A stretch of DNA of 64,000 bases from contig CP136064.1 of NCBI GenBank assembly GCA_032622095.1, forward strand, positions 135,923,954 through 135,987,953, in the 5' to 3' direction. The notes under the pieces are model-generated. The model searched no databases. It saw nothing but the letters and a program-made list of their open reading frames with translations, and had not been told where the DNA came from. The DNA is from Siphonodentalium dalli (lineage: Eukaryota; Mollusca; Scaphopoda; Gadilida; Siphonodentaliidae). Position numbers and translations under genes: made by a program. Shown here one piece after another: positions 1-10,248 of the stretch (position 1 is the stretch's first letter; every line of letters begins with the position of its first letter).

Positions 1-163
1 CTATATACAAAATTTGGTTCCGATCAAATAGAAAATGTTAGAGTTATCGCATTATACCTAAAGTGTCTGACAGACAGACAGATATAGATGGATGGACAGA
101 CGAGTGGTCAATCCGGACATTGACGCTATGTGTACCATACTATGGTATAAGTACACATAAAAA
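1..163 (+). mobile_element. HINE/pearl-like element, family A, 3' part (runs in from window edge)
   Basis: The order is core-repeat sequence (aaaatttggttccgatcaaa...), a short GACA/GGAC microsatellite at about 66-105, the conserved stretch 'gagtggtcaatccgg', then a terminal hairpin at 127-159 (TATGTGTACCATAC paired with a near-complement) followed by A5. The same order recurs at 980-1524, 13426-14223, 20765-21160 and 24588-24821. It matches published descriptions of pearl/HINE elements in bivalves, recalled from memory. No coding capacity. Confidence 0.65.
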
Positions 164-441
164 GTTTTATCTCATGCAGAGTACAGGAAAAATACATCAA
201 ACCTGGTGTGCCCCTTTAATTTTTCAATTCACATATGTAATCAATTGAAATCAATGTCGAAAAAGCTTTCCATTAATATATAGATAAAACAAACTAGACC
301 TACAGTACTAAAAGTGTTATGAACAATTATTTTGTTCCCATAGACTGATAAAAACTTTGAAAACCAAAGTTGTCTTCCCATGCAACCAACAAAATTCCAA
401 TGGTAATGCTATTAAACAATGAAACCAGATTATGCCTTTAA

Positions 442-685
442 CCCTTTACCCAACAGAACGGCCCTGTGCCAATGCATTCTCTTATATATGCGAGTCGACC
501 ATAGGTCGACTCGCATATATAAGAGTATGCATTGGCACAGGGCATAACTGTAACTATCACAATGTGGTCAAGGAGCCGGTTCCAATGATATCCATATTTG
601 TATGGTTCTATTGAGACAGACCGAAGATATTTGAGGCTGTTGAAGCTTTATTTGGCCGGTTTTGGCCGGTTTGTTGGGTAAAGGG
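442..685. mobile_element. TTAA-flanked hairpin MITE, family 1 (piggyBac-like)
   Basis: TTAA at 438-441 and 686-689 flank perfect 14-bp terminal inverted repeats (CCCTTTACCCAACA). The duplicated locus at 25118-25121 has a single TTAA and no element, so this is a true insertion with a TTAA target duplication, as known for piggyBac-type transposons. Inside, 462-542 is an 81-bp inverted repeat with roughly 38-bp arms and one mismatch, which would form a long hairpin in DNA or RNA. It is an inverted, internally deleted version of the copy at 35199-35590. Confidence 0.9.
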
Positions 686-959
686 TTAAGATGAAATTTA
701 AATAACCATGCATATAAAATATAATAGTATAAACATTCCACCTATGATATGGCCAGAGATACTTATAGAGTATAAAGTATATCTGATACAGCCAACACAT
801 CTCCTAGCAGTTAATTAACTCAATACAAGAGAGAACCAACTTCATGGTATTGTAACTGGATACTAGCTCTGTGTGAGAAGCCAACTTCATAGCATCCTGA
901 ACCTGATTTATTAGATACTATCTAGACAGTGCCACCTCTGTATCTTTGATATATTTTAG

Positions 960-1524
960 CGATGAATAAAATAATCAAAGGGCCATAACTCCAGTAAAAA
1001 GTACCGGATCAAACCCATATTCGAACTCGATCTGTATTTTGAGTTGAGAAACTCACATACAAAATTTGGTTCCTATCAGTTGAAAAATTGTTGATTTATC
1101 GAAGCATTCATGAATTCTATGTCAAAGGGCCATAACTCCATTAAAAAATATCGAATCAAACCCATATTCGAACTCGATATGTATTTTGGGTTGAGAAACT
1201 CACATACCAAATTTGGTTATGGTCAGATAATTTCTTTTTGAGTTATGGCAGCATGCATAAATTCTAAGTTGAAAAAGGGCCATAACTCCGTAAAAAAAAC
1301 TCGGATCAAACCCATATTCGAACTCGATCTGTATTTGGTGCTGAGAAATTCATATACAAAATTTGGTTCCGATCAGATAGAAAATATTTCAGTTATCGCA
1401 CCATGCGTAAAGTGTCTACAGACAGACAGACAGACAGACGGACGGACGGACAGACGGACTAACGACGAGTGGTCAATCCGGGCAACGACACTATGTTTAC
1501 CATACTATGGTATAGGTAAACATA
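960..1524 (+). mobile_element. HINE/pearl-like element, family A, three core repeats
   Basis: Core units begin with 'gggccataactcc' at 980, 1127 and 1277 (period 147-150 bp). A (GACA)n/(GGAC)n microsatellite follows at about 1415-1460, then the end sequence and a hairpin at 1492-1524 (TATGTTTACC... paired with ...GGTAAACATA) followed by A-rich sequence. Short open frames across it are repeat artefacts. Confidence 0.7.
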
Positions 1525-2636
1525 AAAATCAAGTGTAGCCGTATTAAAGAAAACAACATTCATTTACAGCTACTTATAACTAGTAGCCCATATAGGCCTA
1601 TGCACGTGTACACTTGTCAGTTAAATATGACTGCTTCGCGTATAACCTTTGCACTGGAGATTTGTATCGAAATTTCCTGCGCTCTTTTAGTTTTTACTAT
1701 CCATCAGGATTCATGAAAAAACTACGGAACGCTCTTTATTAAATAGTTAGGAGTAAAGCCGAATTAAAGCCGGGACCTAATGTATCTAAAATGTAATATG
1801 CAAATAAGTGTTTCGGAAGATAAAAAAATATGTCATTCTATGGCGATAACTAGATTTGAAAATTGGCAGTATTATATACTATTACGACTGTATTAGGTTC
1901 CCCTACTTGCGAAATAGGCAACATATATCATATATTTAAGTGAAATATAAAGGATGCATGCAGTCACACCTCATCGCATATTCTGGTCGTTAGCTAACGA
2001 AAACGGAATCCACAAAAGACATATGCACTTTGCATGGGCAGAGCTCGATTTAACCAATCAGTGGTAACTCCATTCAGACTGGGATAGAGGCCGGGTGGGA
2101 ACAATACCTGAAATACTATGATTGACGTCGGTGTTTGTTTGTTGTCTAACCAATCGCAATGCGACTATTAATGAAAGAAGTCAGTAGGCCTACACGCATT
2201 GCACGGACTTCAATGGGGAGGACAGTGTTGACATTGCAAACAGTGTCAAACTGATATCATTGCTATAATTAACTAGGTCAGCCGTGAACTTTTCCAGTGT
2301 CATGGAACTTGTTATACATGTAGCGATAATTGCGCACTCTCGTGTCAAATATATCTGAGTACATGTCAGGAGGTTTATATAGGGTACCGGTAACTCACTC
2401 CCTGCATGCCATATACATGATTCGTGCTAGTGAATTAAAACACGTTTTCTGTCAGGCAATGACTGCTTGATGAAGCCATACCAAGATTCGTCAAGGAAAA
2501 GTGTTTTAATTGCTGTATTGTTTTTATTAAGTTAATAAACACTGTAAACCTAATAAATAAACGAACCCAATAGCAATAGACCTATATACTCTAGTATGCG
2601 GTGATGTTTACGATTTTACCGGCCCGACACCCATGA
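1525..2636. other. Low-copy sequence without recognisable gene
   Basis: No exon or repeat recognised. Two CCAAT-type boxes (about 2055 and 2150) and a TATATAGG-like element near 2375 sit in this stretch, and AATAAA-type signals occur near 2550-2570. These could be a promoter and 3' end of something, but no coding sequence supports that. Confidence 0.4.
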
Positions 2637-3012
2637 ATATATTCCGCAAATTTTCCGGAACGAGGTCCGCATGCATTCAAATTCCGATAACGTTAGGGTG
2701 AATTCCGAAAGAGGAAACTAAAATTCCGATAACGTTGGGGTGAATTCCGCAATTATTTCCGCAAATTCCGAAGAGGAAACTAAAATTCCGATAACGTTGG
2801 GGTGAATTCCGCAATTATTTCCGCAAATTCCGAAAACGTCTGACGTATTCCGAAAAAAATCCGCAAACGTCGTCTTCTTTTCTGCAAACCTTAGCGCTAT
2901 TTTCCGAAAGAAGGAACGTAATTACCGAAAAAATTCCGCAAACAGTTTTCCGCAAAGTGTTCATAACGTCATTTGTTTTCGGAAAATACTTTCGGAATTC
3001 CGCAAAGACTTT
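2637..3012. repeat. Iterated ATTCCG motif array (probable DNA-transposon subterminal region)
   Basis: More than 20 copies of variants of attccg(c/a)aaa and ttccgataacg are packed in 375 bp, on both strands. It includes a 62-bp direct duplication (units starting at 2711 and 2773). The pattern resembles the motif-dense ends of the Harbinger-like elements at 42896-45158 and 46433-49309, but I find no terminal repeat or target duplication here, so boundaries are approximate. Confidence 0.6.
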
Positions 3013-3635
3013 TGAAAAACTCGACTAAAAATAAATTGGTATTGTTAATTTGTCAATTAATTTTACAGGCTGGATCGAGGTTATTCCCCCATAGGTTCGA
3101 ATCGCCCGGATGTAAAAAAAATTTATTCAGGTTGATGAACTATAGAAATTAGTGATGTCGCAACTATACTTGAATCACTTACGAACCGTAAAACAACCCG
3201 TGGGTTGTGATGAAACTTGAAACAATTTATTGTAACCATCATACAGTTGTGATCAAAATAATTACGGTACAATTATATCTGATATTTTTGGCCCTGGCAA
3301 TTTTAAGAAGCCAATTTCCGGCTGATAATATCGGCCCCTGGCAATCAAAGAGTTAAATGGGACGAGAAACTAAAAGCGGCTTTTATAAATCAAAGCGGTA
3401 GTAAAGTTTATTTGTGGTCTCCATGAACAATAAATAGTGCCAGATAAATAACATGCTTTGGGGTATTTAATGACTTAAATTTAATGAAATATCTGTTCTT
3501 CAGCACAACAAAACATTTCAGTTCACCTGGCCCTATTGATTACCGGTATTATAGAATGAGTTTATTCAACGAAAGAAGGGTCGGATCAGGTATTAAAAGT
3601 ACAATCAATCCATCATCTTGAAAGAATTATTCTAC
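3013..3635. other. Intervening sequence; HINE-end remnant and possible tRNA-like fragment
   Basis: 3010-3035 resembles the terminal hairpin end of the HINE array at 52635-52665 (cttttgaaaaactcgactaaaaat). Around 3070-3115, 'ggttcgaatcgcccgg' resembles a Pol III B box but no full tRNA fold is visible. If the exon at 3636 is in a live gene, this is intron. Confidence 0.35.
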
Positions 3636-3986
3636 CTTGAATGAAGGGCCTAGCAAAGCTGGAGTACCGCTACCATCAACTCTGAACGGTGTCCCCTCGA
3701 TCTCTCCCCATGTCATCAGTGGTGACTCTTCCACACCAGGAGCTGGAGAAGGTGTTCCCACGAAGCCATAACCATTCACCTTTGGAGTTTCCATCACAAT
3801 TTCTTTCCCATCATGCCCGATTTTACCCCGGAACATATGAGCTTTGTCGGCAGCTGCTTGCTGTATGCTCTGCTGACTTTTTGTACTGTTATGCGGATCA
3901 TAATTAAATCTTGTATTATCATGAATAATTTCTCGTGGTTTTAGTTTTTTTTCTTCAACTTTTTCTTTCTGAGTTTTCTCTACCCC
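3636..3986 (-). CDS. ESS2 (DGCR14) splicing-factor homologue, single exon, apparently frameshifted at its 5' part
   Basis: The minus strand encodes a peptide with HDNTRF, then NGYGFVGTPSPAPGVEESPL, then MTWGEIEGTPFRV and GPSFK. This series matches the conserved C-terminal half of ESS2/DGCR14, a nuclear protein associated with the spliceosomal C complex. A splice acceptor (tttattttacag) ends at 3987 and a donor (AAG|GTAGAA) follows 3636, in phase 0. From the acceptor the GVEKT... start expected by homology lies in a different frame from the rest. The main frame meets TAG at 3983-3981, so one extra A in an A-run between about 3939 and 3965 would explain it (sequence error, indel or pseudogenisation). 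The stretch before GPSFK is shorter than in vertebrate ESS2. I see no other ESS2 exon in the window, so it is either in a gene with very long introns or an isolated duplicated exon. Confidence 0.75.
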
Positions 3987-5295
3987 TGTAAAATAAAGTC
4001 ATTATAGCAATCAAATATGTAAATTTCTTTGTCAGATGTTTTCACTGCATTGTTTAGTACGGAATTCTGACAGGGATACCGTATTAATTAAATTGGGTCA
4101 TGGTTGACATTAAGCCAGACCAAATGCATGTTGTCCTTCAAATGTTAAATAAGGTTCCCGTGTAAAAAATGAGAATGGTATACTAAACAATAAACAAAAA
4201 TTGTTGTTTAGTCCCATATATTCACTGATCTATTGAGTAAATAGACACAGGAAGAGTGATCACTCAACACATGTATCACGATTGTCCATTGCAACTATAT
4301 TTACATATAGTCTGGTCGATAAAAGGTTTGACCTAAATTTGGACTAAGTTGATTTGTGTACGATTTTGAAGAGAATATATTTTTATTTTACATATAAAAA
4401 AATATCACAATTGGGATTCTAGTCATATTTCATATTTTGGAATTCGATCTGTCCATGTTTTTGAACGGAAATGGGCATAAAGTTGAAACAGAACTGAGAG
4501 AGATTATATAATGTGGGTACTCTGGTCCATTAGCATCAACATTTATCAAAATAATAGTGTGTATGTCTGTTGACTGTATGGCCATATGTGAGGTGAGTAG
4601 GTACACAGGGAGATATTGTATTTATGAATGATGTGAATACTGTAAAATCCTTTTTATTCGTGGGGGTTCATTATTCGTTGATTTCGTGGTTCGGCCCAAC
4701 CACAAAATCTAAACCCAATAAAATCGAAATGAATATTGGGCATGAAGTTTGTTTTTGAAATGTCGTAAAATGGGTTGACAAAAAACACGGAAGACGAGAT
4801 GAAACGTAATTGTCGCCATCATAATGTGAATACTTGCCACGCTTTAATTTTTGAGATGGTAGCGGTGATCATTTGCCAAACAATCGTGTCGACGGCATCG
4901 TTCATGACTTCCGTTGCTGCAGTATGTTGTGCATCACTGAAGACCAGCAGTGTTATTGTTATTGGGACGAAAAGTCGCAAGACTTGTACGTATTATGATG
5001 ATGATGATGATGATGATTATGATATGATTGAAAGAACAAACCACTATTATGATGATCGTGTCGTTATTTATTTAAAGACATATTATGGACTTGTTCTGGT
5101 ATGAGAAACTGATGAGTTAGTATTCAGACACTATGCCAATAGGAGGAGTGTAACATTCGATGGTACCACTCCATAGAAAACATCGTCAGAACTGCGCTGA
5201 ATTGTAAATATTTACATCTCGATTCGGGACGCAACTATCAGCGTTAAACTAGCGAAAACGATTTCGTCATCGAGAGTCAGTGTATTTAATTAATA
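3987..5295. other. Low-copy sequence, no recognisable gene; GAT microsatellite
   Basis: About 4545-4620 carries a small fragment of the 'ctgtatggccat...gaggt' minisatellite also seen at 11720-12335. 4997-5018 is a (GAT)n tract inside an open frame (4775-5104) that otherwise shows no family resemblance and is probably not coding. Confidence 0.4.
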
Positions 5296-5419
5296 CTAGA
5301 AGGGTTACCCGGCGTTGCCCAGGTTAAAGCGATGCGAAACCCTCTGTGGATATTTTGTGGTAATAGAGAATACACTTGCTCTCAAAGTGTTACACGTGTT
5401 CTCATCAGTTGTATATCCA

Positions 5420-6269
5420 AATGGCATCACAAAACATGATTCTTATAGGTAGTGGCTCACCTTGTCAGGTCGGAGGGATAGCATCTTCTTTATCGCGTTT
5501 AATTCGCCCCACCAATAAAGAAGTAGTTATTTATTTACAAATGCGTATACTTTAGACTTTATAACACGAAACATAAACATCATAAACACATTTAGTTCGA
5601 CAAAATAAAAGACGACAATTGTGTTTTACATATAGATGTATCAATTAATCAATCTAGTTTATCACATCCTCGTAAAAGATCTTGAGGACACCCGGCTATC
5701 ATAGCTCCATGAAGATACAGATGTTTAAAAGATATGTCCAGGTGCTCCTCTGTTCTGGTGCTATATCCTGGCTAATCACCTTCAGTTTAAAAGAAATGTT
5801 ATGCGTGTATAGCAGCTACATGTTCACGACACACCGAGATTTTGAGTTGTTTATGTTAGGCGATGAGTCTGTCTTAACAAATGAAAGAAATCCTCTGTAT
5901 CTGACAGATATACCCTTGTCAGATGTCACCATGGGAAGATCCTGAAAAGTCATTTGCCATGGACTGCATTTTCCATTATCTCAGACTGCACACTGTGGCC
6001 ACTATTTTTGAACAGGTCTGCTCTACATTTCCATATCTCTTAGCAATAATGTAACTTTTTTGTGGAAACTATATTGAATGGGACAGACTCAATCGTGTTA
6101 TAATATATACATGAGCCATTCTAATATGCAATCCTCTGACGATTCAAAGTCCCTCAGTTTGAATGAATATATGCATCTCTTAAATAGATTGATTTTCATG
6201 CTTTCTTCTATGTATCTGTGTTGCTAGATCATTATAGGAATGCCCTGATTTCCATCGCCATATAATATG
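5420..6269. other. Sequence without recognisable gene inside the putative Helitron
   Basis: An open frame at 5682-5945 (87 codons) has no recognisable domain and no supporting context. I do not call a gene. Confidence 0.3.
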
Positions 6270-7922
6270 CAGGGTTCATACAGGTTCCCAAAAACTAAAT
6301 TTAAGCACTTTTAAGCACCTTTTTAATGACCTTTTAATGACTTTTCAAGCACCCTTTTAACACTATCACGGGCAAAACAAAATGTTAAATATTGTTTGTT
6401 GATTATGATAACTTCACATACATGTACATTTGCAGGCTCCACTACAATTAAATAAGCTAATTTACTAATTAAATCAGTTTAAATACTAAGACATGGTGTA
6501 TATATACTGATTGAATGGGAATGTGTCGTGAGCAGTAATATCCTTATAGTCATCACGTCTTGCGGGCGAGTTTTTGAATAAGGAAAACAAACACTTCAGG
6601 AATGAATCTAGCTCCCACTCGGTTTCTTCCATTGCAGCGCGAAATGAGTTGTGCACGGTGTGGAGACTGCAAGTACCAACGTCGACCAAAGTTTTGTCAG
6701 TATGTTCCGTAAAGACCTTGGTTTTAAAATCTTTGAGGAATTTCAGATTTACGTTAGGGCCGTCCATTGAAATTTGCAGGAGCTGGGACAGATTTAAGTT
6801 GTGTGTGATGTGTTCAAACTCTTTGAGGCAGTCATCCGCTCGCCCGTGTCCCATAAATGTGGAGTCGAAATAGCTACTAGGCACTAGATTTGTAGAGGTA
6901 TCCATGAATCTGATGTGTATGTCCATTTGTTTGTTTTGTAGGGTTGAATTTAAACTTTCGTCAAACAGGAGGACGTATGTATCGGCGTCCTTCAGACGTG
7001 AAGTCATTTGCTGTCTGAAATATGGCGCCAAACCATATTTGGTGAGATATGCCGTTTTGCGATCGCCACATGAAAACGATTTTGCTATGTTGGAGTCGGG
7101 AAACATCTTCGCAAACAGTTCTGCGGTGTGTGTCGAACTGTTGTAGCTATAATGTGACTCAACAACTTTCATCGTCCACAAGATTTCAGATTTGACCACT
7201 TCCTCTGTTCTCACAAATGGTGTCACTGTTGGGCCTCTGGATGTGGATGAAACTGATGTCGATGTGGAGTTTGTGGATGTTGTGGGCGTGGCATTCATCG
7301 CATTGTTCATAAACACCGAAATGTCATTCGACTTTTGACTCCGGTCGATGTGTCTTTTCGACAAAATGTGGCTTTTCAGGGCCGCCTCGCCCATACCGGC
7401 TATTGTGAACATTTTCGCGCATATTACGCATTTTGCCGAATGAATGTCTTGATCGGGCGACAATCATTGCTTATACTTTGTTTGTTTACACCATTCGACA
7501 TTGAACTTGCACCTTCCCGGCATATTTATTTGTTCAGCCGGTTAAATTTTCTATTAACTTACATGATTGGCTGGTGTAAATTTTCCCTCAAATCAGAGCG
7601 AAGCTTACATATGCTTTGCGGAGAGCACACAGTTTCATACTATTGAAAAATCGTACGTATCGGAAACGATGCTATTTTTAGCGATTACGCGATGTCTCCC
7701 TCACTTCCGCCGCAATGTTTCGTTCGATTTTTACGATCATATCGCGATGTTAACAGTTTTCTAGGTAAAAGACCGCCCATGCCTTGTTGTTTATTCCCCA
7801 GGCCCGGTCTTATACCAGAATTTAAGCTCTTTTAATGACCTGAGTGGTATTAGGGTGAGAATTTAAGCAGTTTTAAGGGCCTTGAAAATAGAAAATCAAA
7901 TTCAAGCACTTTGCGAACCCTG
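6270..7922 (-). mobile_element. hAT-like DNA transposon, internally deleted
   Basis: The ends are CAGGGTTC... and ...GAACCCTG. Both subterminal regions are dense in TTTAAGCAC and TTTTAATGAC motifs. The flanking hexamer AATATG is repeated flush on both sides (6264-6269 and 7923-7928), while the 8-mers do not match, so the target duplication looks like 6 bp rather than the usual hAT 8 bp. It encodes a truncated transposase on the minus strand. Confidence 0.75.
6486..7463 (-). pseudogene. hAT-like transposase, N-terminal two thirds
   Basis: The 325-codon ORF begins with a BED/C2H2-like zinc finger (C12, C15, H32, H38), followed by a Thr/Ser-rich linker of about 35 residues. An RNase-H-like region then has LLFDESLN and LLQISMDGPNVN, plausibly the first two acidic catalytic positions, followed by CSLHTVHN. 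It stops at ...FPFNQYIYTMS, without the distal catalytic Glu region and the C-terminal dimerisation domain normally found in hAT-type transposases, so it is probably inactive as an enzyme. The reading frame is intact over 978 bp, which suggests recent decay or residual selection on a truncated DNA-binding protein. It lies within the element 6270-7922, about 460 bp from the right end and 215 bp from the left end. Confidence 0.75.
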
Positions 7923-8119
7923 AATATGATAGTTGATAAGATATAATTGTTCTTAAGTGACTTAATTCGGTCACAATTTGTCGAGATTGTGAAATTGGAA
8001 TGCCAAAAATACTCATTAGAACGACATGGAGATGGCCTGGGAGATGACTATATATAAGTGTGTTGGATATCGGTGAATGTTCAATCTTATAAATGCTAGT
8101 GAATCTCATCTCGCCATCC

Positions 8120-9340
8120 ATGACCCAAACGAACCCAAATGTGATTTAATTCACCATATCATTAGAGAAGAACGTGCATGAATTTGTTGCTACTCTCCTC
8201 ATGCATGATTTGAACAGCGCCACTTTTGTCATATTTAAACCACGTCTATTAGACTCATGCATGCATTATATAATGGAGATGATTACATATAAATTTGGTG
8301 GTAATCGGCAACTAAACAAATTCTTATCATAGTTATTACCCCACATCTCTTACCCAAAGGCACAAGTTTCATGTCTTTAAATCACACGGTTATATTCCTC
8401 GAATCGCGGAGAAGAATAATTTATCAATTTGGTCGAAATCTGCGCTAAAAATACACCCCTCTGCGACACCAACAACGTCGCGTTAGAACATTCTAACCTG
8501 CACCATTATCTTACTCGTAAAAAGTATACAAATTCATATCAAATTTAGGGCCACCATTGCATATCTCTCACCCAAAAGGCACAAAAACCACACGATAACT
8601 TTATATCAAATTTAGTTCCCATCCCACCCCCATCTCTCACCAAAGCAGCACCAATATGACGCCTTAAAAATCACACGATTAGATTCCTCATATCATGAAT
8701 AAGAATGTGTATCTATTTGGTGGAAATTGGCGCTAAAATATTGAGTATCAATTTTGGTGCCCCTCTCCCTTTCAGTGCACCCCTGACTTGAATGACGCCA
8801 CTTTTGATAGCTTTAAGCCACAGAATTAGACACTTCATACCATAGGGATGGATTTGTATAAGTTCCGTGGCAATCGGCGACTAAACCAATTCTTATCAGA
8901 TTTAGTACCCACCCACCGCCCCCAAGTCTCTCATCCCAACGACGCCAATTTGGCGTCTTTAAATCACACAATAAGATTCCTTGTATCATGGAGAAGATTT
9001 CAGAAGATTTGTGCATCAATTTGGTGGAATTCAGCGCTAAAATTATTGTGATCAATTTTGGTGCCCCTCTCCCCTTCAGGAAATCCGTGACGCGAACGGC
9101 GCGACTGTTGACATATTTAAATCACACCATTTGATTCCTCATATTATGGGGATGATTATATATAAGTTTGGTGGCAATCTGCAACAATTTTTTTCTGCCC
9201 CTCCCCCTTTACTGACCCTGACCCTAACGACGTCACTTTAGAAAATTCTAACCCTCGCTATTATCTTTCTCGTAAAAAGTTACCCCTAATAGACCCTTCT
9301 TGTGCCACCTAGGTGGTCCCCCGTGAATTTCTATAGAACA
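8120..9340. repeat. Diverged tandem repeats
   Basis: Units share 'tcacac.at..gattcct.atatcatg', 'tttggtgg.aat.ggcgctaaa' and 'cccatctctcaccc', at about 8270-8440, 8580-8760, 8840-9060 and 9120-9190. The tract ends near a (GACA)n run at 9342-9365. Open frames here are spurious. Confidence 0.6.
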
Positions 9341-9392
9341 CAGACAGACAGACAGACAGACAGAAAGACATTCGCAAATATAGATATAGATA

Positions 9393-10248
9393 TCTCATAT
9401 ATATTTTGAAGACCTCTGTTTGTCTGTCTGTCTGTCTGTATGTCATTTATACAAATTTACGATTCTTGACCGATCGGGACGAAACTTTGTACGTGTGTGT
9501 AGTTTGACCAGTCGGTCATCGTTGTCGTATTGGCGAGCCCGTGCGACGCCCGTGCAGATGAGATCTCGGAAACAGGTGGAGCTATCGACTTGAAATTTGG
9601 TATGTGAATGTATCTTGCCCCGCATACGAATTTTATCGGGTCGCCGAGCCCGTGCGACGCCAGCTTCGCGCATGCGCAGACCAGATCTCGGAAACGGGTG
9701 GAGCTATCGACTTGAAATTTGGTATGTGAATGTATCTTGCCCCGGATACAAATTTGATCGGGTCGCCGACCCCGTGCGACGCCAGCTTCGCGCATGCGCA
9801 GACGAGATCTCTGAAACGGGTGGAGCTATCGACTTGAAATTTGGTATGTGAATGTATCTTGCCCCGGATACAAATTTTATCGGGTCGCCGAGCCCGTGCG
9901 AAGCCAGCTTCGCGCATGCGCAGACGAGATCTCGGAAACGGGTGGAGCTATCGACTTGAAATTTGGTATGTGAATGTATCTTGCCCCGGATACAAATTTT
10001 ATCGGGTCGCCGAGCCCGTGCGAAGCCAGCTTCACGCATGCGCAGACCAGATCTCGGAAACGGGTGGAGCTATCGACTTAAATTTGGTATGTGAATGTAT
10101 CTTGACCCAGATACAAATTTTATCGGGTCGCCGAGCCATTGCGACGCCAGCTTCGCGCATGCGCAGACCAGATCTCGGAAACGGGTGGAGCTACCGACTT
10201 GAAATTTGGTTTTTGAATAGCCCGGACAACGTCAGGCTCATCGGCTAG
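9393..10248 (+). mobile_element. Non-autonomous Helitron with internal 122-bp tandem repeats, copy 1
   Basis: The 5' end TCTCATATATATTTTGAAGA is preceded by A. The 3' end has an imperfect stem-loop (AGCCCGGACAACGTCAGGCT), CATCGG, then CTAG at 10245-10248. The interior holds six ~122-bp GC-rich units with 'gcgcatgcgcaga' and 'gatctcggaaacgggtgg' (phase points near 9562, 9684, 9806, 9928, 10050, 10171). The overlapping open frames in several frames arise from the tandem repeats and are not genes. Confidence 0.8.

Larger units (their letters stand above)
1..1491. repeat. Segmental duplication, copy A
   Basis: This tract is nearly identical to 24661-25992, with only scattered substitutions and small indels over more than 1.2 kb. 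Copy A differs by a 244-bp MITE at 442-685 that copy B lacks. Copy B has an extra ~58-bp tandem unit at about 25310-25380. Similarity stops at the 'acgacact' just before the HINE terminal hairpin. The high identity suggests a recent duplication. Confidence 0.9.
5296..9390 (-). mobile_element. Probable minus-strand Helitron, interrupted by a hAT-like element
   Basis: On the minus strand the 3' end has a stem-loop (CCTGGGCAACGCCGGG), 8 nt, then CTAG at 5299-5296 followed by T. The 5' end reads TC at 9390-9389, preceded by A. A|TC...CTAG|T is the canonical Helitron insertion signature. The 5' end carries a (CTGT)n tract and the interior 8120-9340 has diverged tandem units. That both ends belong to one element is inferred, because the middle is degenerate and contains the 6270-7922 insertion. 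Confidence 0.45.

Noticed and set aside
1415-1462. CRISPR-like or regulatory short repeat
   Set aside because: It is a GACA/GGAC microsatellite internal to a HINE, without spacers.
2030-2400. Host gene promoter (two CCAAT boxes, TATATAGG)
   Set aside because: Short motifs occur by chance and no coding exon follows on either strand.
3070-3115. Possible tRNA gene (B-box-like 'ggttcgaatcgcc')
   Set aside because: No A box at the right spacing and no acceptor stem; at most a SINE or tRNA fragment.
4775-5104. 109-codon frame with an Asp run
   Set aside because: The Asp run comes from a GAT microsatellite; no domain, signal or homologous pattern recognised.
5682-5945. 87-codon frame
   Set aside because: No recognisable domain on either strand and no supporting splice or promoter context.
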